Assembly (NCBI RefSeq): GCF_000226115.1
Contig: NC_016462.1
Coordinates: 2,976,001-3,040,000 of the forward strand
DNA: 64,000 nt
Source: Thermothielavioides terrestris NRRL 8126
Lineage: Eukaryota; Ascomycota; Sordariomycetes; Sordariales; Chaetomiaceae
Reading direction: 5' to 3'
Below the pieces are notes generated by a model, which was not told the DNA's origin, did no database searches, and worked only from the letters and a program-made list of their open reading frames with translations. The position numbers were made by a program, and so were the translations under genes. This document shows positions 21,006 through 33,681 of this stretch, piece after piece. Positions within the stretch are counted from its first letter, which is position 1, and each line of letters starts with the position of its first letter.

Positions 21006-22700
21006 TCAATCGCAACTCCCAGCGACGCGAAGCAGCTTCCCATTAAGCCTCGGCGGCTCAATATCCCAGTGCTCCTCGCGCTCGGGATCCTCAAAGATGC
21101 GCGCCCACGCGATGCGCAGCGGGCGCGGCAGCGGCCAGCACCGGGCCGGGTTATTCAGCCAGAGCCGGACAAGGTGGCGGGTGGCCGCGGCCGTGCCGTC
21201 GGCGCCGTTGGTGAAGGCCTCGCGGCGGTGCAGCACGGCCATGTTGTTGATGAAGCGCAGGTCGCCGCGCACCATGGCCGGCTTGAACTCGTGCTTGCGC
21301 GCGACGAAGTGCACCGCGTCGAGCGCCTCGGCCTGCGCCTCGGTCAGCCCGGGGATGCCCGGCGTGCGCACGTCCTTGGGCGGGTGCCCGACGAGGAGGC
21401 GCCGCGAGAAGGACATGATGATCTTGCCGTCGTGGTTGAAGAGGATCGGGCGGGTGTAGTAGCTCGGGTTGCGTCGGAATCTGCGGGCCCGCGCCCCCAG
21501 GGTTCAGCATGAATATGGTAGATATGCAGTACAAAGGGAGGTGGTAGAATTAGGGGTTGGGGCTGGGAGTGAGGAGCACTCCATACGTATCAAATGGCCA
21601 GTCCGGGGCCGACAGCACGTGGATCAAATCGGGTCGAGTTGCCGCCAACTCGTTGTAGACGGTCCATGCCGAGGATATCACGCTGCGGCCGCCGGTCTCG
21701 GCCAGGTTGAGCGTGAAGAGGCAGAGGCAGTCGGTGACGGTGTCGGTATGGAACGGCTGAGAAGAGGGATCAGCAGCGAAGACCTCCGATTCCGAGGGAT
21801 GTTGAATGCCTTCCGATGCTGGTATGTACAAAAACAACAACTTACCTTATCCTCGCTATCCTCCGCCGAATCATCCCTCTTGATCACATGCACTAGAGAC
21901 CATTCCGTCAACGGCGCGTCCATCATGTCGGGGGATTCACACCACACTACAGCAAGCAAAGACTCTCTAATCATTTCATGAGGGACCGAGGTAATGAATT
22001 ATGTGCTTACTGAGCATGGACCCGCGCTGATCCTGCTTCCCACGGCGCTCGCCGATGTAGCTCGAGATGCCCAAGTACACCACGGTCAAGTCCTCAACCG
22101 TGTAGGCGTCAGGGTCCAGCCCGCGAACGATGGCGAACCCGCGACCCTCGTAGACGTCGGCGCAGACGGCCTCGAGCTTCCGGCTCAAGTTGGGCAGCGG
22201 GAAGTTGGCGCGCGAGACCTCGCTGCCGTCGAGTCCCTGTGCTGGCCGGCGCATTGAGTTCAGTAGAGAGTCAAGGGCGAAAGGCGAGAATCCTTCAAAA
22301 CCTCACCATGGAAATATTCCAAAGCACCGTCAATCTCAGCCCTATCCTGCTCCGTCAGGTAGTAGACATAGCTCGGCGCCTCCGATTCCTCGTCGGCGTC
22401 GAAGTCGGCACCAGTCCAGACCAGGGGCCCCTCGAGGCGGGTCGGCCAGCCCTCGGGCACCGAGGTCTGCAGGCCCCCGGCGGCCACGCGGGCTGCGGCG
22501 CGCCGCCGGAACGCCGCCTCGTCGACGTCGTAGCCGATATCGGCGTACGTCTTCACCGCCCCGGCGGGCGGTGCCACCGGCCGGTCGGCGTCGAGACGGA
22601 AGCGAGCGCGGAGCCCGGCCGAGTAGTAGTTCCGGGACACGTTCGCTTCGGCACCCATGGCGAAATGGTCGGTGGCAGGGAAGACGGCGGCTGGGGCCAT
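21006..22700 (-). CDS. TauD/TfdA-like Fe(II)/2-oxoglutarate dioxygenase
   Basis: Cytosolic oxidoreductase that would hydroxylate a small substrate using O2, Fe(II) and 2-oxoglutarate. Taurine is only the family's namesake; the substrate here is unknown. Five exons: 22700..22307, 22241..22011, 21892..21846, 21756..21587 and 21480..21006; 438 residues. The iron-binding triad is His227 and Asp229 in PFHTDTVTD and His383 in TRHLVRLW. The 2-oxoglutarate Arg is probably the Arg of that last motif. Also typical are GFAIVRGLDP, YIGERRGKQD and GDLRFINNMAVLHRREAF. For the third exon another acceptor about 57 bp upstream is also open and in frame, which would add 19 residues. The chosen one keeps the family spacing. 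It is convergent with the Zn-cluster gene. Confidence 0.9.
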
Positions 22701-24340
22701 GGTGACGGCTTGGAGGTATGGACAACTAAGGGAAGGTATGTTGGTTTGATTTGGAGTGGGTAGTAGTGGCTGAGCAAGCCTTGTGGAGCTGCAGTGTTAA
22801 ATTTATGGAACACGACCTTAAAACTGGGAATCGAGGAGATTTGGAGGACTGTCATTAAGCACCTATATATGTGATGATGCGTGCGGCTCTGCAGCCCCCG
22901 GCCCATCTACACGCCATTCTAACTCAATGTCTGGTCCATCTCCTTTCTCACCCCCTCCTCCTGTTCTCCCCTCTTCATTCACCTACTCCCCATATCCTTT
23001 GCGAGACTTGAGCCTCAAGTACGTAGCACAATGGTCTCATGATACGGCAAAGCGCCGCGAGGAGGGTGTCGAACCCCACGCACCTCAGCCTCTCAGGGGC
23101 CGTTTCCACCACACCTTCCTGCACGGCGCAAACGCCAGGTTGTTGCTGTGAAACGTGGTTGGAGCTCTACCCTTCACCGCGGTTTCCTACACAATGGCAT
23201 GCCCTGATTTCTTCCCCGTCCTCTTCCAATCAAGCTCGGGTAGAATGGAGTGACGGGTGAGAGAGGGGGACGATCTGAGCCCCCACGCGTTTCGGCCCGT
23301 CAGAATCGGTGCCTACCACACCCTGCTTCACGGCGTATCTCACCAGATCTCCTCACTGTCCAGCCCTGCGTCCTTTGGCTTCTATGAGTACAACCGGGAC
23401 ATGATTCCGCCCTTGGCTGACTTTCGCTTTACGTTATGAAAAACAAAGGCCCATTCAGTTGAGATAATGCTCGGGTAGAGTGAAAGTAAGGCTGGAGAAC
23501 GGGACGATATGTCGCTCTTGGCCGTAGTTGGACACGGCATGCTGGGATTGGCAGGCAGTCATGTCACGCGCGGCGAGTGAAGTAGGATGAGTGTGCAGGA
23601 CGTGTTTGGGATATCTCGACTGCCGCGAACGGAATCCGGGCAACACAGCCAGAATAACCAGAGTGGTTGTGCTCTCGGTGTACGCCAGTGCCTGGCTCCA
23701 ACCATCAAATATAGGAGCACCCTCCAGCGCCGGGGATTATGGCCTCTTTTCAGCCAGAAGAAGCCACGACGGGCCGGCCGTGGGACTCTTCGGAAATGGG
23801 TAACTCAGAGAACGTTTCGTTACGTAAATCATTGGGGAGACGAGCCCTTCTCACCCTCTTAGATACCAAATCATCCCGGGCGCGGCGACCACTCTCTTGC
23901 CTCGATGGCGGCGATATGCATTTCCGCCGCCTGCGATCCTCAGGCCAGGACGGGCGAGTGGGGGCACCGAAGTGCCTTCTCTGGGTATGGTGTGTACATC
24001 CCATGTACCGTCCTCTACAATCCGGACGTGTGTCCAATTGTCAATGAATGAATGTACATACCATTCCTGGCAACTTGGAAAGGAAGTTGCCCGCACTCTA
24101 TACCAGTTGGTGTTGCCGGAAACGCAGCATGCGTGAACCTCTCGCGCTGTGAGAGTTGCTTCGGTAAGGAGAATGGTGTGCATCCGGCAGCTGAGACAAA
24201 TATACAACGAGAAGAAACAATGAGAGACAGAGGGTGCTGGCCACAATAGATCAGGTGGACACAGCGGCCAGCGGATTAGCACCCCGAAAAAACTCGAGTG
24301 GATGAGGCTCAACTATTGCCGCTTTATGGCACCATCTTCC
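22701..24340. other. Intergenic region, no gene seen
   Basis: Upstream region of the dioxygenase gene and 3' region of the amidase gene. No frame has family features or splice support. Confidence 0.6.
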
Positions 24341-26768
24341 TCACAGCTCCTCGCCGTATGTCCGGGTGTACCTCTCTACAGCCTCAGCAATTAGCTGTGC
24401 CATGGAGAGCAATCTCTCCTCTTCCCACCGGCGTCCGAATAGCTGCACTGCAGCGGGGGCACCGTCGTGTGCTTCTGCGTCATCTGCCTCGATATTAGCA
24501 AGATGAAACCACGGGCGACGTAGTGCGCCGGGGGCATACATAAATCCATATTGAGCCTGTCCTTTTCCGTCAGCGGGGTGTAATCAGGGCCGACCTTATC
24601 GACCGCCTTGTTCGCAAAGGTCACCGGGATCACAACGCTGGGCAAGTCGAGGACGTTGAGAGAGCTCGTGTACTCTGCGCCTGTCAGCTACCATCGCTCA
24701 GGGGACAGTCAAAGGACTTCAGGAATAGATCTCACGGGAGTACTTGAACTTTCCCGGTAGTATAGCGGCATATGGCGTTACAGGCGAGATGACTGCCTCG
24801 ACTGGCCGGCCTGCTTACGACAAAGCATGTCGGTCAGTCCTCGGCACCCCGTATCAGTGAAACTTGAACCATGGCCGCTACTACTAACCAGTGCCCGTTC
24901 TCTGAGCAGATGCCATCCAGTAATCGTTATATCGATTTCTGTAGTCGTGCATGTGAACAACTACCTGCTCGTACTCCGGAAGGGGCATTGGCTGGCGCAA
25001 CTTGCCCCCTGGGAACATGTTGGCGATCTCGGGGACAATCGGCTCCCCCGACAACTGGATAGCCTCGTAGGCGTCAGGGCAGCCATCGCCTCGCGCAATA
25101 GGGCCCTATTTGGAATGGTGAGCAGCATGAAAGCGGGGTGGAGGTGACGGCTTACCTACATGGATTTCCGCAGATTCGTTGTTTGATGGAGGCACCCAGT
25201 CGAAAAGCTGAGAGACGGCGGGATTAGACAATAACCTCAACTTTCTGGGCCTTGCTAGCTCAGCTAGGCACATACCTGGTACCCCGAATTCTCCAGCGCT
25301 TTCTTGACAATGCCTAGGGCACGGGAAATCGGGGGATGTGGGGTAACGACGCCATCGTGGGGCATGAACCCAAATGCGGGCTTGTAACCAGGCTCTCTTT
25401 CTGCATCATACTCCTTCTCCATTCTCCAGGGAGTAGGCAGCGTGTTGGGGTCACGGAGCCACGGCTCTGTAGACAACAGCGACTTGAAAACCAGCTTCAG
25501 CACGGCCACAGAGCGGCCCATGATGCCTACAGTAGTCGGCATCACCTGCTGTCCTGGTCCCTGGTGTCGAAGTCTTCTTGGTTAGTCTCCGCCAGGAAGT
25601 ACCATCACATGGATGAAGGAAGGGACTCGCGTACCGTGTTGGCCACACCTCTGAATGATATGCGGCCACTGGAGGGCTTGAGGCTGAAGAGGCCTTGGAA
25701 CGATGCCGGCATGGAGACAGAGCCTCCGACGTCCGTTCCGAGGCCAAACGCGCTTCCTCTCAGCGCCTGCATGACGCCCTCCCCTCCCGACGAGCCACCG
25801 CTCGAGAGCCGCTGGTTGTAGGGGTTCCAGGTATATCCGAGGATGTTATTGTTGGTCTCAGGAGCCTAGGGTGCGCATAGTCAGTCGACGCTCGGTGGAC
25901 AAGTGGTTTCATTTGGTGCCGCAAAACACCAATCTCACCCATAATGTCTGGACCAACGTGGTCTGTAAAACCGTGTGTCAGCACTCTTGGACCAGGCTCA
26001 AGGGTGCGGGCACTTCACCTTGCCGATGGGGATTGCGCCGAGGCTCCAGAGTTCCTGGACGACTTGGCTCTCAAAGATCTTCTCATTCCCCGTGCCCTTC
26101 TTGCCCTCGAACGTGTCGATCCAGCCGACAAAGCCCATGGACGTCCCAAGGCCCTTGATGTGAAACTGGTCCTTGAGAGTGACGGGAAGGCCGTGGAGGG
26201 GCCCGATGAGCTTATTATTCGTCTTGAAGTAATCGTCCAGCTCCTTTGCGCGCACTAGGGCGTTATCAAATCCAATCTCGAGAAGAAGATTGCTCTGACA
26301 TGGATTGGTCAACGAAAGATGTCTGGGCGGGAATATTTTTGGAAGCATGACAGGAATAGAAACCTCGGTACGCACGAGCTGATGGGCATATGCGGCACGC
26401 TTGCTGTACGCGGTGACAACTTGAACGGCGGTGAGCGAGCCGTTTGCCATGGCGGCGAGAAGATCAGGCCCGTCAGCGGAGGTGATGTGGAGAGTTTCGC
26501 TGTCTAAGAGGTCTTCGATGAAGTCGCCAGCGATCTGCCTCCGATTTTTGGCGGCCGCAATCACGTCGGCGCTAAGCCTCCATTGCTCGGGTATTTTGGC
26601 ATTGTCGGCGCTGAGCTTGTCGGCGACTACCTCCTTCCAGTGACGTGGCGGATGGGCGGGCATGATGGGCATGATTGGCATCACTGCAAGGCCGTACCTG
26701 AGAACAAGTGCGGCGATGCAGGAGGCCGAGAAGAAAAACACGGCAGTTCTTGAACAAACCGTCGACAT
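24341..26768 (-). CDS. Amidase-signature family hydrolase
   Basis: Hydrolyses a carboxamide to acid plus ammonia by a Ser-Ser-Lys triad; acetamidase-like fungal branch. Ten exons: 26768..26364, 26294..26019, 25962..25939 (24 bp), 25865..25635, 25560..25276, 25207..25160, 25105..24889, 24810..24736, 24680..24540 and 24483..24341. All phases close to give 614 residues. Catalytic residues: Lys176 in PVTLKDQF, cis-Ser260 in SSGGSSGGEG and nucleophile Ser284 in DVGGSVSMP. Further family segments are GLFSLKPSSGR, GPIARGDGCPDAYEAIQLSGEP, YRNRYNDYWM, DLPSVVIPVTF and HDGAPAAVQLFGRRW. The start at 26768 is chosen for its CCACCATG context; 26843 and 26681 are in-frame alternatives. The chosen start adds a hydrophobic N-terminal stretch (about residues 10-30) that is unusual for cytosolic amidases and could be a signal anchor. 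Confidence 0.9.
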
Positions 26769-29560
26769 GGTGGAGGCGGTTACCAGCATTGGGTGAGACG
26801 CAAAATGCGTGTTGCTATGAATCGTGGCCGGAAAGAGAAACAACCTGAGCTAGGTATCTTGCAACGGCCGACAAGCAGCGAAGGGTTCTGTCCATGAGGC
26901 AGGCCATTGTTTGCACCTTCCTCGGTTAGGAATGCAATATGTCTGCGGCCGCGGAGCAGGATCGCAATGTTTCTCAACGCGGCTTGTGTACCATTGACAC
27001 CTCTGTGCGACCAGAGGCAAGAACGTGGCCCGGAAGTATTGAGCTGCACTAGCCAATCCTGTGTGCTCTTTATCTTCAAACCGGTGAGACAGAAGGTGCG
27101 GGTGGGGCACGGAGTTCGTGGCTTCCACGTTGACGGGCAAGTGTGGTGGGGCGAGCGCCCGAGTTGGCCTTGCTGGGCTTTCTTCCTGTGGAACTTGCCA
27201 GCATGGCGTTCCGGAGACCAACATACCAGGTTATTTATTTTCAATTTTTTTAATTTTTTCTTATTTTTTTTATTTATTTTTTTTTTTTTTCTGGGGGGGG
27301 GGGGCTTCTGCCAAGCGCGTTGCCCGTGCAAGTCCAAAATCAGTGGACGGCTTCGGAGTTGACCTTGTTCGCCTTTCCCGAGATCGATTATGGTACGAGC
27401 CAGTCTGTCTTCATCATCCCATCGCCCCGACCCAATGGCCTGAGCTTTCCGAGTTTGAACATACGCCCGTCCATTGAAGTCGTGCCTTCAACTTGCCACG
27501 AGTCTGGAAGTATCCAAAACACATTAGCTACATGAATCGTTTTTGAGGGCAAATGGCAGAAAAGAAGGATGTAGATAGTGGACATCGGACAGTCGTAACA
27601 CGGAAGGCTGGGCCCTAGTTCACAAACAAGGCAGTTGGCACGGCACCGAAGGTGTTGAACGAGACTCCAGTTGCCTGGGCAGTACATTTCTGTACGTTAG
27701 GAGCTAGCTCAGCACGTCCACGCATGCCACGGGACAACAAGTAACGTGGAAGACGGGAGCAGAATGCCAACACCCATATTCCCCACGTGGCCAGGAAAGT
27801 TCAAGATTTGACGAAACCCGGAGAAGAGAAGAGGCCAAGAGCCCGATCATAATCATAGGATTTTGCCAATGTGAATTTTCCACCACCAAGCCCCTAGCGA
27901 GTGCCGCTGAGGACGCAGTCAACAGCGGCCCATGAACCAACTCCTAGCAAGTCTGTTGGAACGCAGAGACACCCGGTGGGGCTCTTAATGCTGGTCTTCT
28001 TGCCGGGTCGTTGCCCAAGTGTAGGTGCCTTCCAAAATAGGGGTACTACGGCGCTCGTTTCGGTCAGGTTGGTGGCAGTGGACCAACAGTCCGAGCTGTC
28101 GCTAGGGAATCCTCCAGGTGTGCGATATGGCGGACGAGGTGCCTCAAAGTCAGAGGGGCCAAAGCTGCCTGGAAGAGGACAGACCGGTTAGCTGCGAGTC
28201 AGAAAGGCGATGCAACATGGCATGCAGTGGTCTGAGGGGTAATCAAGCTATCTTACCATTGCATCGGATGAGGGCGATGTACGAGCCAATATTGACTGCG
28301 GCTTGGCAACGGCTTGTTGGGTCGCAGGGACGCCGTGGGCCAGCCTCTCGGGCCATGCTTGCTTGCTGGTTCACCCGGTTCGTCATCGGATGTACTTATT
28401 CCGCGATGGATTCTCTCTCGAGCCAAATCTGGGTGGATGATGATGCGGAGAGGGGACAAGACTGGACGGCATCGATCACCGTGGTGAAAACGATCGGTGG
28501 GACTGTGGGAGTGCGCTGTATTCCAGTGTTATCCTATCTATCTAAGGTACTGACCTATACACTTATACCTGGAAGCTTGCCCAATACGCAAATGCCGGAG
28601 CACTCGTCTAGTCAGATCGAGCCGAGAGCCCAATGCCAAGGCGGACGCCTCGCCTTGATATCGTAGAATGAGTTGGACAACTCTCTGACCAGGTCCTGCG
28701 GTTGGTCCTACGTTCCCCCCCCTCCTCTTCCAGTGCCTTCTGAACGTTGTTGGACGAGCAGCTCTCAAAAATGCACCACGGGATACACCTGGATATACGT
28801 GTAAGCCGGGACAAGTAGGGCTGTGACTGAATGGCAGCAGCCCCGTCCTGGTTTTGGTGGAGTGGAGTTTTGTCAAGGAGACTGGGCTAATCAGAAACTC
28901 CCATTAAGCACATGCCGATGAGAGCTGGTAAGGCTGATTTTGAGACACATGCATATTGCAGCAGAAGCTGAGGAAGTCGCCAAGCATTCCAGTCTTGGAT
29001 GAAGCAAGATCGAGGTTTTCTAGAATTTGGCTGGGCCACCTGCAGTCTCGTCCAATCGGGAACTCAGGTTATCGGCATTCGATCAAGAAGCGGTTGGTCA
29101 CCGTTGGCGGCGCCAACGCTACAAATGCCTGATTCCTGACTGCTGTTCCCGGGAGCTCCCGAACAGGCAGATAAGGCGCACTTAACCAAGAGAGTTCGGG
29201 TCTCTCTGTACTGGTTGGGCACATAACACTGGACGCCGCAGCAGATGAAATACATACAACTGGTTGGTATATGATGCAGACACATGCATCATATATATAC
29301 GTCTCCGCTCCTGCATCCTGCATCCGTAGCCGTTGGCTTCCCGGCGGCTCCAAAGCCGGCCCTTTCCGCGGATAAGCCTGTCTCTCCCCGAGTTCAGGGC
29401 GTGCGAACAGATGAAAGATGAGGCCAAGCCCGGTTCACAACAAGGTGGCAAGTGCATGCGAGAGCCTGGGTAGGCCTTTGGGGGCGTGTAATCGAAGCAG
29501 AGGGGTACGACCAAGGCACGCGCCACGATTACGCTGAGGGCGCACAGGATAGGGTGGAAG
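26769..29560. other. Gene-poor region
   Basis: About 2.8 kb with no supportable gene. Open frames are short, overlapping and lack family features. A T-rich and G-run tract lies at 27241-27304. Confidence 0.55.
27241..27304 (+). repeat. T-rich tract followed by a run of 12 G
   Basis: Almost pure T with a few A and C from 27241, then CT and twelve G (27293-27304). This looks like a low-complexity tract; a reverse-transcribed poly(A) tail is conceivable but no retroelement body is recognised beside it. Confidence 0.75.
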
Positions 29561-29575
29561 GTAGAGGTAGGTCAC

Positions 29576-29950
29576 ATTGAACCTTGCCTCAAGGTCAAGT
29601 CGCACCACCGAAGTCGGCTTGACGAACTCGCTCGCCGCCTCGAAGAGGCCGACCAACTGGCCGAGAAGCTCTCGATAAAGGCGAAGCCGCTGCAAGTGGC
29701 GGCCAGTAACGAGCACTCCTATGTGGATTGCCCACTGCGAACCGAGCCTCCCGCGCCCGTCCCCGGCGGCAGCGGCACATTCTCTCGCAAAACGAAGAGT
29801 AACGGACCACCGCCGCCGCTCTCACAGTTACCGGCCGGGATCGGGACCAACAGCTCGATTCTCATGATCAAGGGCGGAGTTCAGGCTGGAATCTCGAATT
29901 GGAGTGGTAAGAAGCAGATGGGATACATGATGAATATTCTTGCTCCTTAG
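29576..29950 (+). pseudogene. Possible coding fragment, unrecognised
   Basis: One frame stays open for about 125 codons and reads like real protein: a charged amphipathic stretch (RSRLDELARRLEEADQLAEK, coiled-coil-like) followed by a Pro/Ser/Gly-rich segment (SNGPPPPLSQLPAGIG). A possible donor follows ISNWSG (GTAAGA near 29906). It has no convincing ATG at its 5' side and no family I know. It may be an exon of a lost or unmodelled gene. Confidence 0.3.
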
Positions 29951-32900
29951 GAACGACCTTTCTTGACTGACCTGTCAGCAGCTGTTGACCTTGATCTCGG
30001 CCTCGTTGTCTCAAGCTCCGCTCCTCATTTATCAAGATCACCTCCCGCTAGACCTATGACGTTGTGAGCGCAACCGCAACCAGCTAGCCACCAGGAAACC
30101 TGCCTACCACCAGGAGCATCCCGTCTCGCTGTCTGCAGCTCACCGAGAGAGCAACCCGGGGAGCCATAACATTGCAACGGCTCCAGCGCTGTGCCAATCC
30201 AGTCAGCACATCCACCGGGCCTCCGCGGAAGCTTTCCTGCTGCTTCTCCCTACCTCATTGCTTTTCCACCAGCTGAACATCCCACTCATAAGTCTGACAG
30301 CCGTCCACACCCCGGCGGGAGTGTGCTGACACTTCTGCCGCAGACATGCTCTAATCTAACCCCTTTCCCGAGACAGGAATAAGCAAGCCCCATGTGCTGT
30401 GTGACGGGTGGACACAGGCACCGGTGCCTCATCACACATGCCCATCAACGCCACTGTAGCATGCGCCCTTCTGTCGGACGGGTAGCGCAAGCGAGTCAGA
30501 GAAGAGTTGTGAGTCCATTCGCTAACACACACAACTCCCCCGTAAAGCAAGCAGCATTTATTATGTGGGCTGTTCAGGGTCAAGACGGAGATCATGACCA
30601 TGCGTCTTGTAACATAACAAAACATGGTTTTGTTGCGCCATCTCTTGTCTCGCTTGTGGCATCAACACACCGTCAACGGTTCTCCACTAAAGCCCCCTAG
30701 CAAGAAATAACTGTATTCAGTCCCTCAGTGAGACATCCCAGCACGTACATAGCAGCGCCCTGCCTAATTTTTTGTCAACCGGGCTACCCGTAGCTTGTGT
30801 CTCTGATGCCGGGACCCGACGGCTATTTGTTTGTTTGCATGTCTCGATGGGGTGAGACAGGACCATCCCGCGAAATCGGTCTCGCCAGATCGAGGGATGA
30901 GTCGTTTAGTTAATAACTCCAGTGACTCTCTCCCATGCAAGACGGACGTGTCTGAGCTATGGGCAAACGAGGCTGCTGCTCCTGAACCGCGAACGCTTAC
31001 ACTGGCTGTTGGCTGCAGAAACTGTGAAGCACATCCTGGCGGCTGCACTGGCTGGGCATTAACCATGCCCGAAAACAATCTTAGTAGGGACCAGAGTAAA
31101 GTGCAGATAACGTCAGACATAAGGTAATCATCCCTCTCTTCGATACCCCCTGAGCATCACCGTTGACCTGTTAACCGTTCGCCCTCGGCTCGACTTCTCC
31201 ATGGCACTTCCAAAAATATTTACCCTCCATCTCCCTCTCTACACATCATCAGCAAAACGAAGAAAGGAAAATAAAACAGGGAAAAGCAACTTCCTAACCA
31301 GCCGGCCCTGGCGCGACCGTTGCCCCTAGAGCACCTCCCGGGGTCCGAGACATGGCTTGTGCACAGACGGCTTGCTGGCACGGACGACGATTTGTGCGGG
31401 TGGGAGCCAAGCCCGCGGGGGCAGTCGGTTCAGTTTCGGGATGGTGGTTGGGCCCCAACTTGGTATGCACATAGCAACTCGTTAACTAGTTAACACATAT
31501 CAGTGTAGATAAAATCAGACGCCCCTTCGGGGCGCTGTGGCATGATGCGGCTGTGAAACAGTCCGTGTTCAACATTCTAGTCCACGGTGCTGGGTGAGGA
31601 TTCGTTGGGCGGAATGGGAGAGGTTGTTACCGAGCTGACGGGCTGTCGTTACCTACAAGGAGCTTTGTGGCTTGGTTCAAGTACACTAGACGTCGGTTCA
31701 GCCGGACGTTTTAAGACAGGCCAATGGATCGGGGAATCGACCCGGGAATCGGGGCGGTGGGATGCTAGATGAGATGTCTGAGGTTGAAGCAGGACAAACC
31801 AAATGTCTGACAGTCTATTGGTGACGGACCCCCCTCCCGGCTTCCTTAACCCGGCAGGGAGACTGGGAGGTATTCACACAGTACGTATGAAGGAGCACCG
31901 CGACTTTGTTTTTCCTGCCCGGGTTGGCAGTATGGGAGGGGAGATTGGAAGCAACACCAGATTTCTCCGTCGATGCTTATTCGGATGAGGCGCGACCGAA
32001 GCCACAAGAAACATCGTACCAGCCGTGGTAGCATAGTATAGCACCCTCGCAATGGAAGTGCCCCTCGTTAGGTAAACCCTCGCACCCTTGGGCGGGATCT
32101 TACGGGTGTAGGGACAGGGCGTGTGGACTTGACAGATTTGAAAGAACTGCGCCCATCTCAGAGGCAATGCCTCGCAGCCTCGGGCATGTTGTGGAGGACG
32201 GGCTAAGAGTTGGGTGGTCTGTTCTTCTCGTGGCAAATGCCTGGAGCATTATCACCGCCTCCTAAGTCACATTCGCTTGCCGTTCCCAGAAACCAGGACA
32301 CCCACCCTTGCAGTGTTTCACGTTTCCCCTCTGCATGCACCAAACAAACAGCAAACCGCCTGCCATGGATCCAGGTCATAACTGGCCCAGGTTAAACAAA
32401 GCGAACGAGCATATGATCTGCCCGGAACCAATTGATCCCGCCCATTAACCATTAAGCAGCCACCCCCATATTAACGGAAACGCATCAGTTAGTCCACTAG
32501 TAAGTCGATTGTGGCTTGATGGGAGGGCCTTTCCTTCCTCCGGGACTCGGATCACTGCCACCCAGACCGCTCCAGGGATGCATGTTTGGTCGCAGGCGCA
32601 GACTGCAAGGGGGTGTTTGCTGAGACCGCGTTCGTCTGATGATCTGCCCTGATCCCCTCTTCCCACATCCCATCGATGTTTGGTTTCAACGCCCCAAAAT
32701 GGAAAAACGGGGACGTGATAACGCTGCAGAGGTGCGCATCCCGTGCAAGCGGGTTGCTCAGAGAATGTTCGTGGATGAAAGCGCAACAGCGCCACTCCCA
32801 TGTTGCGGATGCGTTTTGTGAGGGGAGAAACGATTGAGTGGGTGTTTGCTCGCTTACTGGCCGCGAGAGTCACGCACGACCTCGGCCATTGGAGTTGGTT

Positions 32901-33681
32901 CCCGGACCTGAACACGTAGTTCCGGAGGGGAACTCGAGACTGGAAGCATTGCGGTTTGCACTCGGATCGGGAGGAGAACCGGCGACGCAACAGGCAAGCG
33001 AGCGGAGAGGAAGTCCTCGCTTCGAAGCACAGTCTAACGAAGAAACGCGGGCGGTTCAGATCGCAGGAAACGGCGTAGTTAGCAGAATGATCGCTAGGTA
33101 CCTTAGGTAGTAAGCCAGTGAACAGCCACGTATTGGCAACGCCATGTTGATGGGTCATTGGGAAACCGCGGCCGACAGCAGCCCGACCGGAACGGAGAAC
33201 CCACGGACGTCACGGAAGCAACATTGGCAGTGGCGAGGGTCAGCAGAATCCCGTGTCAAAGCCCCGAGGACGCAGACCGACACGCCCATCGGCCTCCCGC
33301 ACCGTTAGCAAGAGCCGGTGATGCACGCCGGGACGGGCGGGCTCAACGGTGAGGTGACATCGCGCTGGCGATGGGAACACAATCATGGGACCGAGCGCTG
33401 GCCTGGGAAGGAGGCCTGGGAAGGAGGGCCGTGGACGCGAGCGCGCAAACCACCTCGCTGACAACCTCCAAGGCCACGCAGTGCCAACCTCCACTGATTC
33501 CAACCCGCCCGAAGTCGACCATGATGCAACTGAGGCCGGTGGTTCCGCAGTTTGGGGGCACGAGGAGTCGCCGCGGTGAAGCCATACATGTCCTGGCGAT
33601 ATCTCTCTCTGCTCGAGAGAGTGTTGCTGGGAAGGCCAACCCGCCGTTGACGCCTATTCTGACTGTAAGCTCATCGTCATA
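29951..33681. other. Gene-poor region
   Basis: About 3.7 kb in which I find no gene, RNA gene or transposon end. Frames longer than 100 codons (for example 33158..32445 on the minus strand) have no family features. Confidence 0.55.

Noticed and set aside
23031..23340. Two segments sharing CCACACC.TCCTGC/CTTCACGGCG-like text
   Set aside because: Similarity is short and patchy; not enough to call a duplication.
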